Notes: generated by a model not told the origin, from the letters alone. A stretch of 41,848 nucleotides of DNA from Flavobacteriales bacterium (GCA_002737665.1 NSIF01000011.1:1-41848), one strand, 5' to 3'. Shown: positions 9,256-20,557, numbered from the stretch's first letter. Numbers and translations: made by a program.

Positions 9256-9729
9256 TTAGTTCAATCCAGCCAAAACTTTGTTAATGGCTTCAAAATTTGG
9301 AAGATCTCCAGCAGATTCTAAAACTTCTGCATACTGGATAAGGCCATTTTTGTCAATTACAAAAGCGGAACGTTTCGCAACTCCTTTTAATCCGCAACTA
9401 AATTCTGCATATCCATTTCCAAAAGCAGTAATTGCTTCTTTGTTAAAATCAGAAAGTAATTGAAATGGAAGATTTTGTTCCTCTTTAAATCGTTTCAATG
9501 CAAAAGGAGAGTCAATAGAAATAGCCAATACTTCCGCTCCCGCACTCGTGTACCGCGCAATATCATCACGTACACTACACAATTCTGTTGTACAGACGCC
9601 TGTGAATGCAAATGGAATAAATAAAAGCAACACATTGTTCTTGCCATTGAATTGGCTCAACGTAAAAAATTCTTTTTCCGTATTCGGTAATTTGAAATCG
9701 GGAGCCATTTGTCCTACATTAATACTCAT
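9256..9729 (-). CDS. Peroxiredoxin, AhpE-like
   Basis: A 157-residue thioredoxin-fold peroxidase that reduces hydrogen peroxide or organic peroxides in the cytoplasm. The N-terminus VGQMAPDFKLPN is typical of the AhpC/TSA superfamily. The peroxidatic cysteine is Cys46 in the motif FAFTGVCTTELC; Cys51 lies five residues on and another cysteine is in FSCGLKG near residue 111, either of which could act as resolving cysteine. The central FPLQLLSD-like segment (LPFQLLSDFNKEAI) and the AFVIDKNGLIQYAEV strand are those of AhpE/Bcp-type enzymes; the length and the absence of a C-terminal extension favour the AhpE-like group. It lies next to katG, on the opposite strand, so two peroxide-removing enzymes are neighbours with a shared 324-bp divergent region. 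Confidence 0.88.
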   Translation of the reverse strand: MSINVGQMAPDFKLPNTEKEFFTLSQFNGKNNVLLLFIPFAFTGVCTTELCSVRDDIARYTSAGAEVLAISIDSPFALKRFKEEQNLPFQLLSDFNKEAITAFGNGYAEFSCGLKGVAKRSAFVIDKNGLIQYAEVLESAGDLPNFEAINKVLAGLN

Positions 9730-12249
<2,520 letters not shown>

Positions 12250-12332
12250 AAATTTGAGTGAACTACTTTAAAACGATTTGAACTAGATTTCCGACATGAA
12301 ACGTTTGATAAGGAAATCGAGGAATAACAAAC

Positions 12333-13328
12333 TCAGGAGTGAAATTCATATTCAAATACATCAACATAATTTCCTCTTGAGTAAGAATGGACTGCAATTA
12401 AATCTGCTAAGCCATGTTCACCAAAGCGCCTATTGATTTTGCTCATCAAAATATCTGCCTGTTTTTGCTCCTGAAGTATTACACGGTCTAATTCATCGTA
12501 GGAATAGAAAACTTTAAAATTATCAGAATCATTTACTGAAACAGATTCTTCAACCAGCTCACGATCCTTTTCATCAAATAAGGTTTTTACATATTCTAAA
12601 ACCTTTTCCTTACCATCAAATGTCGCCATTACAATATGATCTTCTCGCGTGCGAGGATCGAAAAACTCAGTGCGTCTGTAATTATCAAGAAAAATATCTG
12701 TCACAATAAATTTTTTCGCTTTTACTTGTCCTTCTCGCTCCTCCCACTCATTTTCCTCAACTACTGAAACTTTATTTTCCTCGTCATAAATTACATGCTT
12801 CACTACTTTATCCATCCAATTAGTAGCATACAAAAATGTTTCTCTCTTCTGCAATTCACCATCACTGTCTTCAATTCGCTTTTCAATCACTCTATTCTCT
12901 TCATCATATAAATAAGTAGAGCTTAATGGATAACCTTCATCAAACTCCTTCGATTCTTTTACCAATCTATTTTTATCATCATATGTATATTCAGTTTTTT
13001 CAATGAACAAACCTTCATTGTAAATCGAACTTAAGCTAATTGATCCAGCGTCATTATACGTATTTGTCGTCTTGGTCATTTCTAAACCATCTTTATCAAA
13101 CTCAATTTCTAAAAGTAATTCACCATTTGATTTTAACTGCCTGTAAAATATTTTATAAAACGCTAGTTTATCAATTAAAAGCACATTTTCAAATTCTTCC
13201 CAAACACCATCCAACAAACGATAAACAACTTGTGTTTTAATGGACTTGGTCTCCGTTTTTATTGAATTAGCGTCATTCCCTTTTAAAGCTACATCGACTT
13301 TATCTTTTGGTTGCATTTCTTCTAACAT
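12333..13328 (-). CDS. Acidic YD-repeat-like protein of unknown function
   Basis: A 331-residue protein with no signal peptide or membrane segment, strongly acidic. From about residue 100 onward it is built from degenerate repeats of about 20-30 residues of the form Y-x-Y-D-[DE]-x-x-R-[LV], seen in YTYDDKNRLVKE, YLYDEENRVIEK and YSYDELDRVILQ, with weaker copies between. This pattern resembles the YD repeats of Rhs/wall-associated proteins and related beta-strand repeats, but here without a secretion signal, a hyperconserved Rhs core or a C-terminal toxin region. It converges with katG (83 bp between stops) and is divergent from the prolyl oligopeptidase gene. An in-frame Met five codons in is an alternative start. 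Function unknown; I cannot place it in a named family with confidence. Confidence 0.78.
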   Translation of the reverse strand: MLEEMQPKDKVDVALKGNDANSIKTETKSIKTQVVYRLLDGVWEEFENVLLIDKLAFYKIFYRQLKSNGELLLEIEFDKDGLEMTKTTNTYNDAGSISLSSIYNEGLFIEKTEYTYDDKNRLVKESKEFDEGYPLSSTYLYDEENRVIEKRIEDSDGELQKRETFLYATNWMDKVVKHVIYDEENKVSVVEENEWEEREGQVKAKKFIVTDIFLDNYRRTEFFDPRTREDHIVMATFDGKEKVLEYVKTLFDEKDRELVEESVSVNDSDNFKVFYSYDELDRVILQEQKQADILMSKINRRFGEHGLADLIAVHSYSRGNYVDVFEYEFHS

Positions 13329-13482
13329 AAAAATTAATTTTTAAAGTATAAAAATATAGAGAAAATCGGAATAGAATACGTTCCTTTTAATAAAAATGTT
13401 GAAATTAAAAATTATACTTATTATCAATTGGTAGAATCAAAACTACCAAGTCAATAAAATTCATTTTTTGAAATGAAAGCAC

Positions 13483-13490
13483 TACTTTTA
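13483..13490 (+). promoter_or_regulatory. Candidate -7 promoter box (7 of 8) for prolyl oligopeptidase
   Basis: TACTTTTA matches seven of eight bases of TAnnTTTG and would give a leader of about 25 nt to the ATG at 13519. Confidence 0.3.
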
Positions 13491-13518
13491 GCTTCGAAAA
13501 TCAATAAAAAAGATACAA

Positions 13519-15621
13519 ATGAAAATCTACCTTCCACTACTCGGTTTCTTTCTATTAGGAGCTTGTACTACTGAAACAAAACTGAATTACCCAAACACTA
13601 GAAAAGTTGATACTGTTGACACCTATTTCGGAATAAAAGTACCTGATCCGTATCGTTGGTTGGAGGATGATAATTCTGATTCTACCAAAAAGTGGGTAGA
13701 TGCAGAAAATGCGTTAACGCAAAACTATTTTTCCAAAATTCCATTTAGAAATAAAATTGCCGAGCGTCTTCGGAAAATTTGGAATTTCGAAAAAATGAGT
13801 GCACCTTATCTAAAAGGAAAAAAATATTTTTATTCGAAAAATAATGGCATGCAAAACCAATCCGTTCTTTTTTACAAAGAAGGATTGAATGGGGATGGAA
13901 AATTATTACTTGACCCAAATACTTTATCAACCGACGGTACTATTTCCTTGCAAGGATGGGAGATTTCTCGTGATGGTAAATACATGCAATACGGAATCAG
14001 CAAAGCAGGTTCTGATTGGGAAGAATTTTTCGTAAAAGATATTGCATCAGGAAAAGATATAGCTGATCACTTAAAATGGATAAAATTTTCAGGTGCTTCT
14101 TGGAAGGACAATGGATTTTATTACGGCCGATATGATACTCCAAAAGGGAGCGAACTTTCAGAAGCCAATAAAAATCAAAAATTGTATTTCCATACCATCG
14201 GTGATGTACAAGAGAAAGATAAATTAATTTACAAAGATGAAGCGCATCCAAATCGTATGTTTAGTTCTCAAGTGACTGACGATCAAAAATGGCTGATCAT
14301 CTATTCTTCTGAATTTACCAGCGGAAATGGTTTAATGATAAAAGATCTTACCAATCCGAGCTCTGAATTCAAAACAATTGTTGACCTCAATGAAAAATCT
14401 GATGATTATGGCGTTCTGGAAGTCATCGGACACAAAATAATCATTCGCACCAACCGTGCTGCGCCCAATTATAAATTGGTTGAAGTTGATTTCGATCATC
14501 CGGAAGCATCTAATTGGAAAATAATTATTCCTGAAACGAAAAATAATCTTGCAGGCGTTTCCATTGCCGCAGACAAATACATTCTTAATTATTTAGTAGA
14601 TGTAAAATCTCAACTAATGATTTACGATAAATCGGGCAAAAAAATAAGTGATTTACCGACAGACAAAATGGTTTCAATAAGCGAATTGAGTTGTGATAAA
14701 GACGACAGTCTTGTTTTTATCGGCATTGCAACGTTTACAAGTCCACCTACAATTATTAAGTACAACTTAAATACAAACGTTTCTACATTGTATTTTAAGC
14801 CAACAATAGATTTCAAATCTGAGGACTTTGAAACGAAACAGGTATTTTATACCAGCAAAGACGGTACAAAAATTCCAATGTTTATAACGCACAAAAAAGG
14901 AATTAAATTAGATGGAACAAATCCCTGTTTTGTTTTTGGATATGGCGGGTTCACTTCTCATTATGCACCCGAATTCAGAACAGACCGTGCTGTATTCTTA
15001 GAGTCAGGTGGAATATATTGTGTCGCGAATATCAGAGGTGGTGATGAATACGGAGAAACTTGGCACCAAGGCGGAATTAAATGCAACAAGCAAAATGTGT
15101 TTGATGATTTTATAGCTGCCGGGGAATACCTGATTGAAAATAAATATACCAGTAAAGAAAAACTCGCATGTCAAGGAAGGTCAAATGGTGGATTATTAAT
15201 TGGCGCTTGCGAAACACAACGCCCTGACTTATTCAAAGTGTGTATTCCAATGGTTGGTGTAATGGATATGTTGCGTTACGACAAATTCACAATCGGTCGA
15301 GCTTGGTCCAGCGATTATGGCTTGAGTGAAAACCAAGAAGAGTTTAATTGTCTTTTTAAATATTCTCCACTACACAACATCAAAGAAGTAAATTACCCTG
15401 CTACGCTCATCACCACAGGTGATCATGACGACCGTGTTGTTCCAGCGCACTCTTTCAAATTTGCAGCAACTATGCAAGCAAAACAACAAGGTAACCAACC
15501 GATTCTGATTCGCATTGATAAAAATGCTGGGCATGGTTCAGGTAAACCAACCGACAAACAGATTGAAGAATTCTCCGATATCTGGGCCTTTGTTTTTTAT
15601 AATTTAGGTATGAAATATTGA
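13519..15621 (+). CDS. Prolyl oligopeptidase family serine peptidase (S9A), lipoprotein
   Basis: A 700-residue peptidase that cleaves short peptides after proline. The N-terminus is a lipoprotein signal with LLGAC, modified cysteine at residue 16, so it is probably anchored in the cell envelope. The PDPYRWLED motif (near residue 41) begins the family-specific region; the seven-bladed propeller domain spans roughly residues 80-430, and the C-terminal alpha/beta-hydrolase domain carries the catalytic triad: Ser555 in GRSNGG, Asp637 in HDDRV with substrate-binding Arg639, and His672 in NAGHGSG. The nucleophile motif has Arg where most relatives have Gly (GGSNGG), a minor variation. Length is normal. 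It likely works in peptide scavenging or periplasmic peptide turnover. A strong hairpin terminator follows and separates it from the convergent pntB gene. Confidence 0.94.
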   Translation: MKIYLPLLGFFLLGACTTETKLNYPNTRKVDTVDTYFGIKVPDPYRWLEDDNSDSTKKWVDAENALTQNYFSKIPFRNKIAERLRKIWNFEKMSAPYLKGKKYFYSKNNGMQNQSVLFYKEGLNGDGKLLLDPNTLSTDGTISLQGWEISRDGKYMQYGISKAGSDWEEFFVKDIASGKDIADHLKWIKFSGASWKDNGFYYGRYDTPKGSELSEANKNQKLYFHTIGDVQEKDKLIYKDEAHPNRMFSSQVTDDQKWLIIYSSEFTSGNGLMIKDLTNPSSEFKTIVDLNEKSDDYGVLEVIGHKIIIRTNRAAPNYKLVEVDFDHPEASNWKIIIPETKNNLAGVSIAADKYILNYLVDVKSQLMIYDKSGKKISDLPTDKMVSISELSCDKDDSLVFIGIATFTSPPTIIKYNLNTNVSTLYFKPTIDFKSEDFETKQVFYTSKDGTKIPMFITHKKGIKLDGTNPCFVFGYGGFTSHYAPEFRTDRAVFLESGGIYCVANIRGGDEYGETWHQGGIKCNKQNVFDDFIAAGEYLIENKYTSKEKLACQGRSNGGLLIGACETQRPDLFKVCIPMVGVMDMLRYDKFTIGRAWSSDYGLSENQEEFNCLFKYSPLHNIKEVNYPATLITTGDHDDRVVPAHSFKFAATMQAKQQGNQPILIRIDKNAGHGSGKPTDKQIEEFSDIWAFVFYNLGMKY

Positions 15622-15660
15622 AATAGCTATCACAAATTATTTTGATAATAACCTCTTGAT

Positions 15661-15701
15661 TAAATAAAAATTCCTTCCATTACGGAAGGAATTTTTATTT
15701 A
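15661..15701. terminator. Bidirectional terminator between prolyl oligopeptidase and pntB
   Basis: A perfect 18-bp inverted repeat (15661-15678 and 15684-15701) around a 5-base loop. The core TTCCTTCC/GGAAGGAA is flanked by A-rich and T-rich arms, so on either strand it reads as a hairpin ending in a T-rich run. It lies 39 bp after one stop codon and 27 bp from the other. Confidence 0.85.
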
Positions 15702-15728
15702 TTTAAAATATTGCAAAAAGGTAGGTGA

Positions 15729-17171
15729 CTAAAGCGTTTTTAATTCAGCAACCAACTCGGTTAATGCTTTTTTCGCATCACCGAAAAACATCGAACATTT
15801 CGGATCGTAAAAAAGTAAATTATCAATACCAGCGTAACCAGCATTCATCGAACGCTTGTTTACAATAACATGTTTCGCCAAATCAACTTCCAAAATAGGC
15901 ATTCCATAAATTGGTGAAGAAGGATCAGATTTCGCAGCAGGATTTACAACATCATTCGCTCCAACAATTAAAACAACATCTGTATTTGGAAAATCAGAGT
16001 TAATTTCATCCATCTCAACAAGTTTATCGTAATCAACATTTGATTCAGCAAGCAATACATTCATATGTCCTGGCATTCGACCTGCAACAGGATGAATTGC
16101 ATACTTCACCTCTACTCCACGCTCTTCCAATAAAATTTCTAATTCATGGATAACATGCTGCGCTTGTGCAACAGCAAGACCGTAACCAGGAACGATGACC
16201 ACTTTTTTGGAATAATTCATTAAAACGGCAAGGTCACTTACGTTAATATCTTTTATTGATCCTTTTGAAGAATCACCCAAAGCTGCTGCTGCACCACCAC
16301 CAAACGCACCGAAGATGACATTGCTCAAAGGACGATTCATTGCTTTACACATTGCAAGTGTGAGAAGTGTTCCAGCAGATCCAACTAAAATCCCTCCAGT
16401 TAACATGGCATAGTTGCCATACAGGAAGCCACCAAACGCAGCAGCAAGACCAGTAAATGAGTTGAGTAACGAAATTACTACAGGCATATCCGCCCCGCCA
16501 ATTGGTAAAGCAAAAAGAACTCCATAAATAATTGCAGCTCCAAATAACAAATACAAATACATATTTGCACTTGAAGTAATAACTAATTTTAAAGAGTCGT
16601 CTGCCACGTGGGAAAAAGATCCGCGAAATATCTCTGGCCCTATTACCATATAAGTTGCAAATACAAATACTCCTAACATGAAAAGATTATTGATTAGGTT
16701 ATAAGCAGGCAAGCGAACTGGTTTATTTAAAGTTCCATTCAATTTCAAAAATGCAATAACAGACCCTGAAAATGAAACACTTCCAATTACGAGCCCTGCG
16801 ATTATCGGAATCAATGCGCTAAGTTGATTCATGTTGTGCTGGTATTCCATCAAACCAATTAACGCAGCACAAGCTCCACCCATTCCATTAAAAATAGAAA
16901 CGAGCTCAGGCATTTTTGTCATCTGCACTTTTTTCGCTGTCATCCAACCGATAATTGTACCCACAAGAATTGCAGCACCAATCAATCCGTAAATCATTGG
17001 AGAAACTTCGTTGGTATGCAAGAAAATAGTACCAAAAATAGCAACAGTCATTCCAAAAGCACCAATAAGATTTCCCTTACGCGCTGTCTTGGCGTTGCCC
17101 ATCATTTTCAATCCGATAATAAATGTTACCGAACCAATGAGATAACATACTTCTAATAAATTTGTTTTCAT
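15729..17171 (-). CDS. pntB: NAD(P) transhydrogenase subunit beta
   Basis: A 480-residue membrane subunit of proton-translocating transhydrogenase, which uses the proton gradient to transfer hydride from NADH to NADP+. The N-terminal two thirds (to about residue 300) have some nine hydrophobic segments forming part of the proton channel (domain II). The C-terminal soluble part is the NADP(H)-binding domain III, with VPGYGLAVAQAQH (nucleotide-binding GYGLA motif), HPVAGRMPGHMNVLLAE, and NDVVNPAAKSDPSSPIYGMP. All motifs are intact. It is the last gene of pntA1-pntA2-pntB, 209 bp beyond the pntA2 stop, an unusually large gap filled by a repeat-flanked segment. Together with FolD nearby it bears on NADPH supply, though they are in separate units. 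Confidence 0.96.
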   Translation of the reverse strand: MKTNLLEVCYLIGSVTFIIGLKMMGNAKTARKGNLIGAFGMTVAIFGTIFLHTNEVSPMIYGLIGAAILVGTIIGWMTAKKVQMTKMPELVSIFNGMGGACAALIGLMEYQHNMNQLSALIPIIAGLVIGSVSFSGSVIAFLKLNGTLNKPVRLPAYNLINNLFMLGVFVFATYMVIGPEIFRGSFSHVADDSLKLVITSSANMYLYLLFGAAIIYGVLFALPIGGADMPVVISLLNSFTGLAAAFGGFLYGNYAMLTGGILVGSAGTLLTLAMCKAMNRPLSNVIFGAFGGGAAAALGDSSKGSIKDINVSDLAVLMNYSKKVVIVPGYGLAVAQAQHVIHELEILLEERGVEVKYAIHPVAGRMPGHMNVLLAESNVDYDKLVEMDEINSDFPNTDVVLIVGANDVVNPAAKSDPSSPIYGMPILEVDLAKHVIVNKRSMNAGYAGIDNLLFYDPKCSMFFGDAKKALTELVAELKTL

Positions 17172-17179
17172 AACTTTAG

Positions 17180-17356
17180 AAATTCCAAATTTTAAAATTC
17201 CAAAAAAGGAAAAGAGTTTTAATTTTCAATTTGATTATTTATTCTTTTTTTCAGGTTTGTTGACAGTATTTTTCTTAATTCTTCGGCTTCTAGGGACTCT
17301 GAAACCTGTGCAAAAAAATCATCTTGTGAATATTTTTTCATTTAGGATTTGAATTT
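17180..17356. repeat. Repeat-flanked segment inside the pnt operon (pntB-pntA2 gap)
   Basis: A segment of about 177 bp occupies almost the whole gap between pntB and pntA2. Its left end has two direct copies of AAATTCCAAA (17180-17189 and 17195-17204); its right end has TTTGAATTT (17348-17356), the inverted form with one base missing. It contains a 40-codon ORF on the minus strand. This looks like a small inserted element or its remnant, but target-site duplications are not evident, and the ends are imperfect and AT-rich. Confidence 0.4.
17219..17341 (-). CDS. Possible 40-residue protein in the pntA2-pntB gap
   Basis: An intact ATG-to-TAA frame of 40 codons on the operon strand, beginning MKKYSQDDFFAQVSESLEAE and ending in a basic KKRINNQIEN. 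The composition is like a real short helical peptide: an acidic first half and a basic second half, no rare runs. I recognise no family. It sits inside a repeat-flanked segment, between the stop of pntA2 (39 bp upstream) and the start of pntB (47 bp downstream), so it could be a small operon member, a remnant of an inserted element, or chance. Confidence 0.35.
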   Translation of the reverse strand: MKKYSQDDFFAQVSESLEAEELRKILSTNLKKRINNQIEN

Positions 17357-17380
17357 CCCTTTTTTTCAAATTTAGCTGCG

Positions 17381-17710
17381 TTACTTTTTCTTTTTAAACA
17401 TTTCTAACATTCGATCTGTGACCACAAAACCGCCAACGACGTTCAGTGTTCCAAGTAAAACTGCTAGTGATCCTAAAATCAAAGCAAGTGTTGAAGGTTC
17501 TTCCATGTGTACCATTACGTGAATCGCGCCAACTATTACAACTCCATGAATTGCATTTGCGCCCGACATAAGTGGCGTATGTAAAACTGTTGGCACCCCG
17601 CCGATTACTTCTATTCCAACAAAAATGGAAAGTATGACAAAATAAAGCATGCCCTTATTATCATTGATAAATTCAAGCACTTGTTTCGCTATATCGTAAA
17701 TTTGATTCAT
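17381..17710 (-). CDS. pntA2: NAD(P) transhydrogenase subunit alpha, part 2 (membrane domain)
   Basis: A 109-residue subunit with three to four membrane helices (about residues 18-37, 45-66 and 70-98) that completes domain II of the transhydrogenase with PntB. The conserved segment ANAIHGVVIVGA and the GTLNVVGGFVVTDRML ending are typical of the split alpha subunit, in which the membrane part of PntA is a separate polypeptide. It lies between pntA1 (upstream, 183 bp gap) and pntB (downstream). Length is normal for the three-gene form of the enzyme. Confidence 0.95.
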   Translation of the reverse strand: MNQIYDIAKQVLEFINDNKGMLYFVILSIFVGIEVIGGVPTVLHTPLMSGANAIHGVVIVGAIHVMVHMEEPSTLALILGSLAVLLGTLNVVGGFVVTDRMLEMFKKKK

Positions 17711-17719
17711 AAAATAGAT

Positions 17720-17888
17720 TTAGTGAATTAGTAATTTGGTGAATTAGTGAATTTTATTTCAGGACTTTTAAGTTTTGACATTTAATTTCCATTTTTGTTA
17801 CATCGCGCTTTCATAGTTTTTTTGACGAAGAAAAAATTACTACTAAAACATTTTTAATTTATCAAATCTTTGATTCACTATTCGCTAA
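17720..17888. repeat. Repeat-flanked segment in the pntA2-pntA1 gap
   Basis: The left side of the gap has two exact copies of GTGAATTAGT (17723-17732 and 17739-17748) in a TTAGTGAATTAGT context. The right side (17872-17888) reads GATTCACTATTCGCTAA, whose reverse complement is the same motif with one substitution and one missing base. The enclosed sequence has no ORF longer than about 17 codons. The arrangement resembles the ends of a small mobile or repeat-derived element, different in sequence from the one in the next gap. Confidence 0.4.
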
Positions 17889-17893
17889 TTTTT

Positions 17894-19024
17894 TTATGCA
17901 GGTAAAGCTTTAGCAACAGAAGGGTGAACTGCTACACCAGCATGAACAATGAGCGATCCTTTTGTAATTTCTTCTTCCATTTCCCAGTTGAATTTATCTT
18001 TATCAGCAAGGTGAGTTAAGAAGGTTGCAATGTTTTTTGCATAAAGATCGGAGGCATTCATCGGAAGCAAAGAAGGAATATTTCCCTCACCAATAATTGT
18101 TACACCGTTCTTTACAATATTTTTATTCAGCTCACTGCCAACCACATTTCCACCCGATTCAACAGCCATATCAACAATCACAGAACCGAATTTCATACTC
18201 TTCACCATTTCTTCAGTAACAAGCACTGGAGCTTTTCTACCAGGAATCAATGCAGTTGTAATAACAATATCGGCTTGTTGAACATGTTTGCCAACTAACT
18301 CTTGCTGCATTTTCAAGAATTCATCTGAAACACCTTTTACATATCCACCTTCAATTTTCACAGATGCATCTCCTTTCACTTCAATGAATTTACCACCGAG
18401 TGACTCAACTTGTTCTTTTGTTTCAGGACGAATATCGGTTACTTCAACAACGGCACCCAAGCGTTTTGCAGTTGCAACAGCTTGTAGTCCGGCAACACCT
18501 GCTCCGAAAATGACAATTTTTGTTGGCTTAATTGTTCCTGCCGCGGTGGTCATCATCGGAAGAATTTTTCCTATTTGATTGGCAGCCATCAAAACAGCTT
18601 TATATCCAGCAAGATTTGCTTGAGAACTCAATGCGTCCATTTTTTGCGCGCGTGAAATACGGGGAATTGCATCAACTGAAAAAGCTGATACACCTGCATT
18701 GCAACAAGCATTCACAACATCAGGATTGGTTGCTGCGAATAAAAATGATATAAGAATTCCGCCTTTTTTCATTTTTGCAATTTCTTCAGGGGAAGGAGCA
18801 TTTACTTTCAAAACTACATCTGCATCGCCATATATATTTTTAACATCGGTCACAATTTGAGCGCCGGCAGCAGTATAAGCATCATCTGAGAAAAAGGAAT
18901 TCATACCACAACCGCTTTCAACCTGAACTTCAAAACCTTTTTTTACGAGGTCTTTTACAACATCTGGAGTAAGTGCTACACGGTTTTCTTTGAATTTGGT
19001 TTCTTTTGGTACTGCGAGTTTCAT
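17894..19024 (-). CDS. pntA1: NAD(P) transhydrogenase subunit alpha, part 1 (NAD-binding domain)
   Basis: A 376-residue soluble domain I that binds NAD(H), related to alanine dehydrogenase. Visible are the N-terminal MKLAVPKETKFKENRVALTPDVV, the SVDAIPRISRAQKMDALSSQ segment, the nucleotide-binding Rossmann motif in VIFGAGVAGLQAVATAKRLGA (about residues 172-192) followed by EVTDIRPETKEQV, and the mobile-loop region further on. No membrane helices, as expected for the split form. It is the first gene of the pntA1-pntA2-pntB unit and is divergent, across 122 bp, from the YkgJ-like gene. The 183-bp gap downstream is unusual for a tight operon. Confidence 0.96.
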   Translation of the reverse strand: MKLAVPKETKFKENRVALTPDVVKDLVKKGFEVQVESGCGMNSFFSDDAYTAAGAQIVTDVKNIYGDADVVLKVNAPSPEEIAKMKKGGILISFLFAATNPDVVNACCNAGVSAFSVDAIPRISRAQKMDALSSQANLAGYKAVLMAANQIGKILPMMTTAAGTIKPTKIVIFGAGVAGLQAVATAKRLGAVVEVTDIRPETKEQVESLGGKFIEVKGDASVKIEGGYVKGVSDEFLKMQQELVGKHVQQADIVITTALIPGRKAPVLVTEEMVKSMKFGSVIVDMAVESGGNVVGSELNKNIVKNGVTIIGEGNIPSLLPMNASDLYAKNIATFLTHLADKDKFNWEMEEEITKGSLIVHAGVAVHPSVAKALPA

Positions 19025-19146
19025 TTGGATTAGAATAATTCCTGTTTAATGACTAAAAAATAATTGCGAAAATACGCAATTTAATCGAATGTCCAAGTAG
19101 TTATTAGAAGATACAAAAAACGAAAATTTCATTGTAAATTCGCAGC

Positions 19147-19629
19147 ATGGGACTCGCACAATTTCGTGAAGATGCAGCATCGGCAAAAAAATCAAATGAG
19201 AAGTTTTTTGATAAACTTATTCGCACAAAACCAAAAGACCTTGACGATACAATACACCAACTCCACGATGAAGTTTTTGAACGTACCGATTGTATGAAAT
19301 GTGCGAATTGCTGTAAAACCATTTCACCCATTTTCAAACAAAAAGATATTGAACGAGTAGCCAAAGCGATGAGAATGAATGTTGGCCCATTTATTGAAAA
19401 ATATTTATTCATGGACGAAGACGGTGATTTTGTCCTCAATACTGCCCCTTGCCCATTTTTAGATTCAGAAAACTATTGTATTGTTTATGAAGATCGACCT
19501 CAAGCTTGTCGTGGCTATCCGCATACGAATAGAAAACGTGTCCATCAGATTCTCGATATTACGATGAGAAATACAATGGTTTGCCCTGCAGTTTTAGAGA
19601 TTACAAATAGGTTGAAGGAAATTTATTAA
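19147..19629 (+). CDS. YkgJ-family cysteine-cluster protein
   Basis: A 160-residue protein of the family with a conserved cysteine cluster thought to bind zinc or an Fe-S cluster. Cysteines are arranged as C-x2-C-x2-CC (Cys49, 52, 55, 56), then Cys102 in APCPFL, Cys111 in YCIVYEDRP, Cys121 in ACRGYP, and Cys146 in VCPAV. The motif CPFL-x(n)-C-x-[IV]-Y-x-x-RP-x-x-CR-x-[FY]P is the family hallmark. Biochemical role is not established for the family. No membrane segment. It is a single gene between divergent pntA1 and convergent folD; a frame on the other strand (19104-19439) is a shadow. Confidence 0.88.
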   Translation: MGLAQFREDAASAKKSNEKFFDKLIRTKPKDLDDTIHQLHDEVFERTDCMKCANCCKTISPIFKQKDIERVAKAMRMNVGPFIEKYLFMDEDGDFVLNTAPCPFLDSENYCIVYEDRPQACRGYPHTNRKRVHQILDITMRNTMVCPAVLEITNRLKEIY

Positions 19630-19647
19630 ATTTCTAAAAACAAAAAT

Positions 19648-20526
19648 TTAATACACAGCTTTCTTAGCAGCCAATAAAGTATTCTGCAATAAGCCAGTAA
19701 TTGTCATTGGTCCTACACCTCCTGGAACTGGTGTTATCCAAGAACACTTGGGAGCAACTTCATCAAATTTTACATCACCTTGTAATCGCCATCCATTTTT
19801 TGTTTCAGGTGCAAGCACTCTGGTAGTTCCTACATCAATTACCACCACACCCTCTTTTACCATATCAGCTTTCAAGAAATGTGGTTTACCTATTGCAACA
19901 ATTATAAGATCTGCAGCACGCGTAAACTTGGAAATATCATTGGTACGCGAATGTACAAGTGTTACTGTACAATTTCCCATGCTTGAATTGCGTGACAGAA
20001 GAATACTCATTGGAGTACCTACAATATTACTTCTACCAATTACAACACAATTTTTTCCAGATGTTTCAATGTTAGAACGCTTAAGTAATTGAATTATTCC
20101 AGAAGGAGTTGCAGGGAGAAAACACGGCAAATTCAACACCATACGTCCAACGTTCGAAGGATGAAATCCATCCACATCCTTTTTAGGATCAACTGCTTCA
20201 ATTACTTTTTGCTCATTGATGTGTTTTGGTAATGGAAGTTGGACAATGAAACCATCAATTGAAGAATCATTGTTTAATTGAGCAACTGCAGCAAGTAATT
20301 GTTCCTCTGAAGTATTTTCGTCAAGTTGAATTAATGTAGAGTTAAAACCAATACGTTCACATGCTTTTACTTTCGCCTCCACATAAGTTAAACTACCACC
20401 GTCATTACCAACAAGTATTGCAGCAAGGTGCGGTGGTCTATTTCCTTTTGCTACAAATTCCTTTACCTCTTCAGCCATTTCTAATTGAATAGTAGCAGCA
20501 ATAAATTTTCCGTCGATTAATTTCAA
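19648..20526 (-). CDS. folD: Methylenetetrahydrofolate dehydrogenase/cyclohydrolase
   Basis: A 292-residue bifunctional cytoplasmic enzyme that oxidises 5,10-methylene-THF with NADP+ and hydrolyses the product to 10-formyl-THF. Catalytic Tyr48 and Lys52 are in [15 protein letters not shown], matching Tyr50/Lys54 of the E. coli enzyme. Other family motifs are [23 protein letters not shown], the NADP-binding [11 protein letters not shown], and the C-terminal [16 protein letters not shown]. Length is normal. It starts 31 bp after the stop of ffh on the same strand, so the two are probably co-transcribed. It converges with the YkgJ-like gene with 18 bp between stops. Confidence 0.96.
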   Translation of the reverse strand: MKLIDGKFIAATIQLEMAEEVKEFVAKGNRPPHLAAILVGNDGGSLTYVEAKVKACERIGFNSTLIQLDENTSEEQLLAAVAQLNNDSSIDGFIVQLPLPKHINEQKVIEAVDPKKDVDGFHPSNVGRMVLNLPCFLPATPSGIIQLLKRSNIETSGKNCVVIGRSNIVGTPMSILLSRNSSMGNCTVTLVHSRTNDISKFTRAADLIIVAIGKPHFLKADMVKEGVVVIDVGTTRVLAPETKNGWRLQGDVKFDEVAPKCSWITPVPGGVGPMTITGLLQNTLLAAKKAVY

Positions 20527-20557
20527 AATATCGTTTTCTAAATCCGTTTATTTATTG

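Noticed and set aside
12287-12318. GATTTCC/GGAAATC repeat between katG and the YD-repeat gene
   Set aside because: Seven-bp stem with a loop of about 19 bases and no T-tract; too weak for a terminator.
19624-19653. Inverted repeat covering the stops of the YkgJ-like gene and folD
   Set aside because: The 10-bp arms are only A and T and include the TAA/TTA stop codons, which are complementary anyway; not enough to call a terminator.
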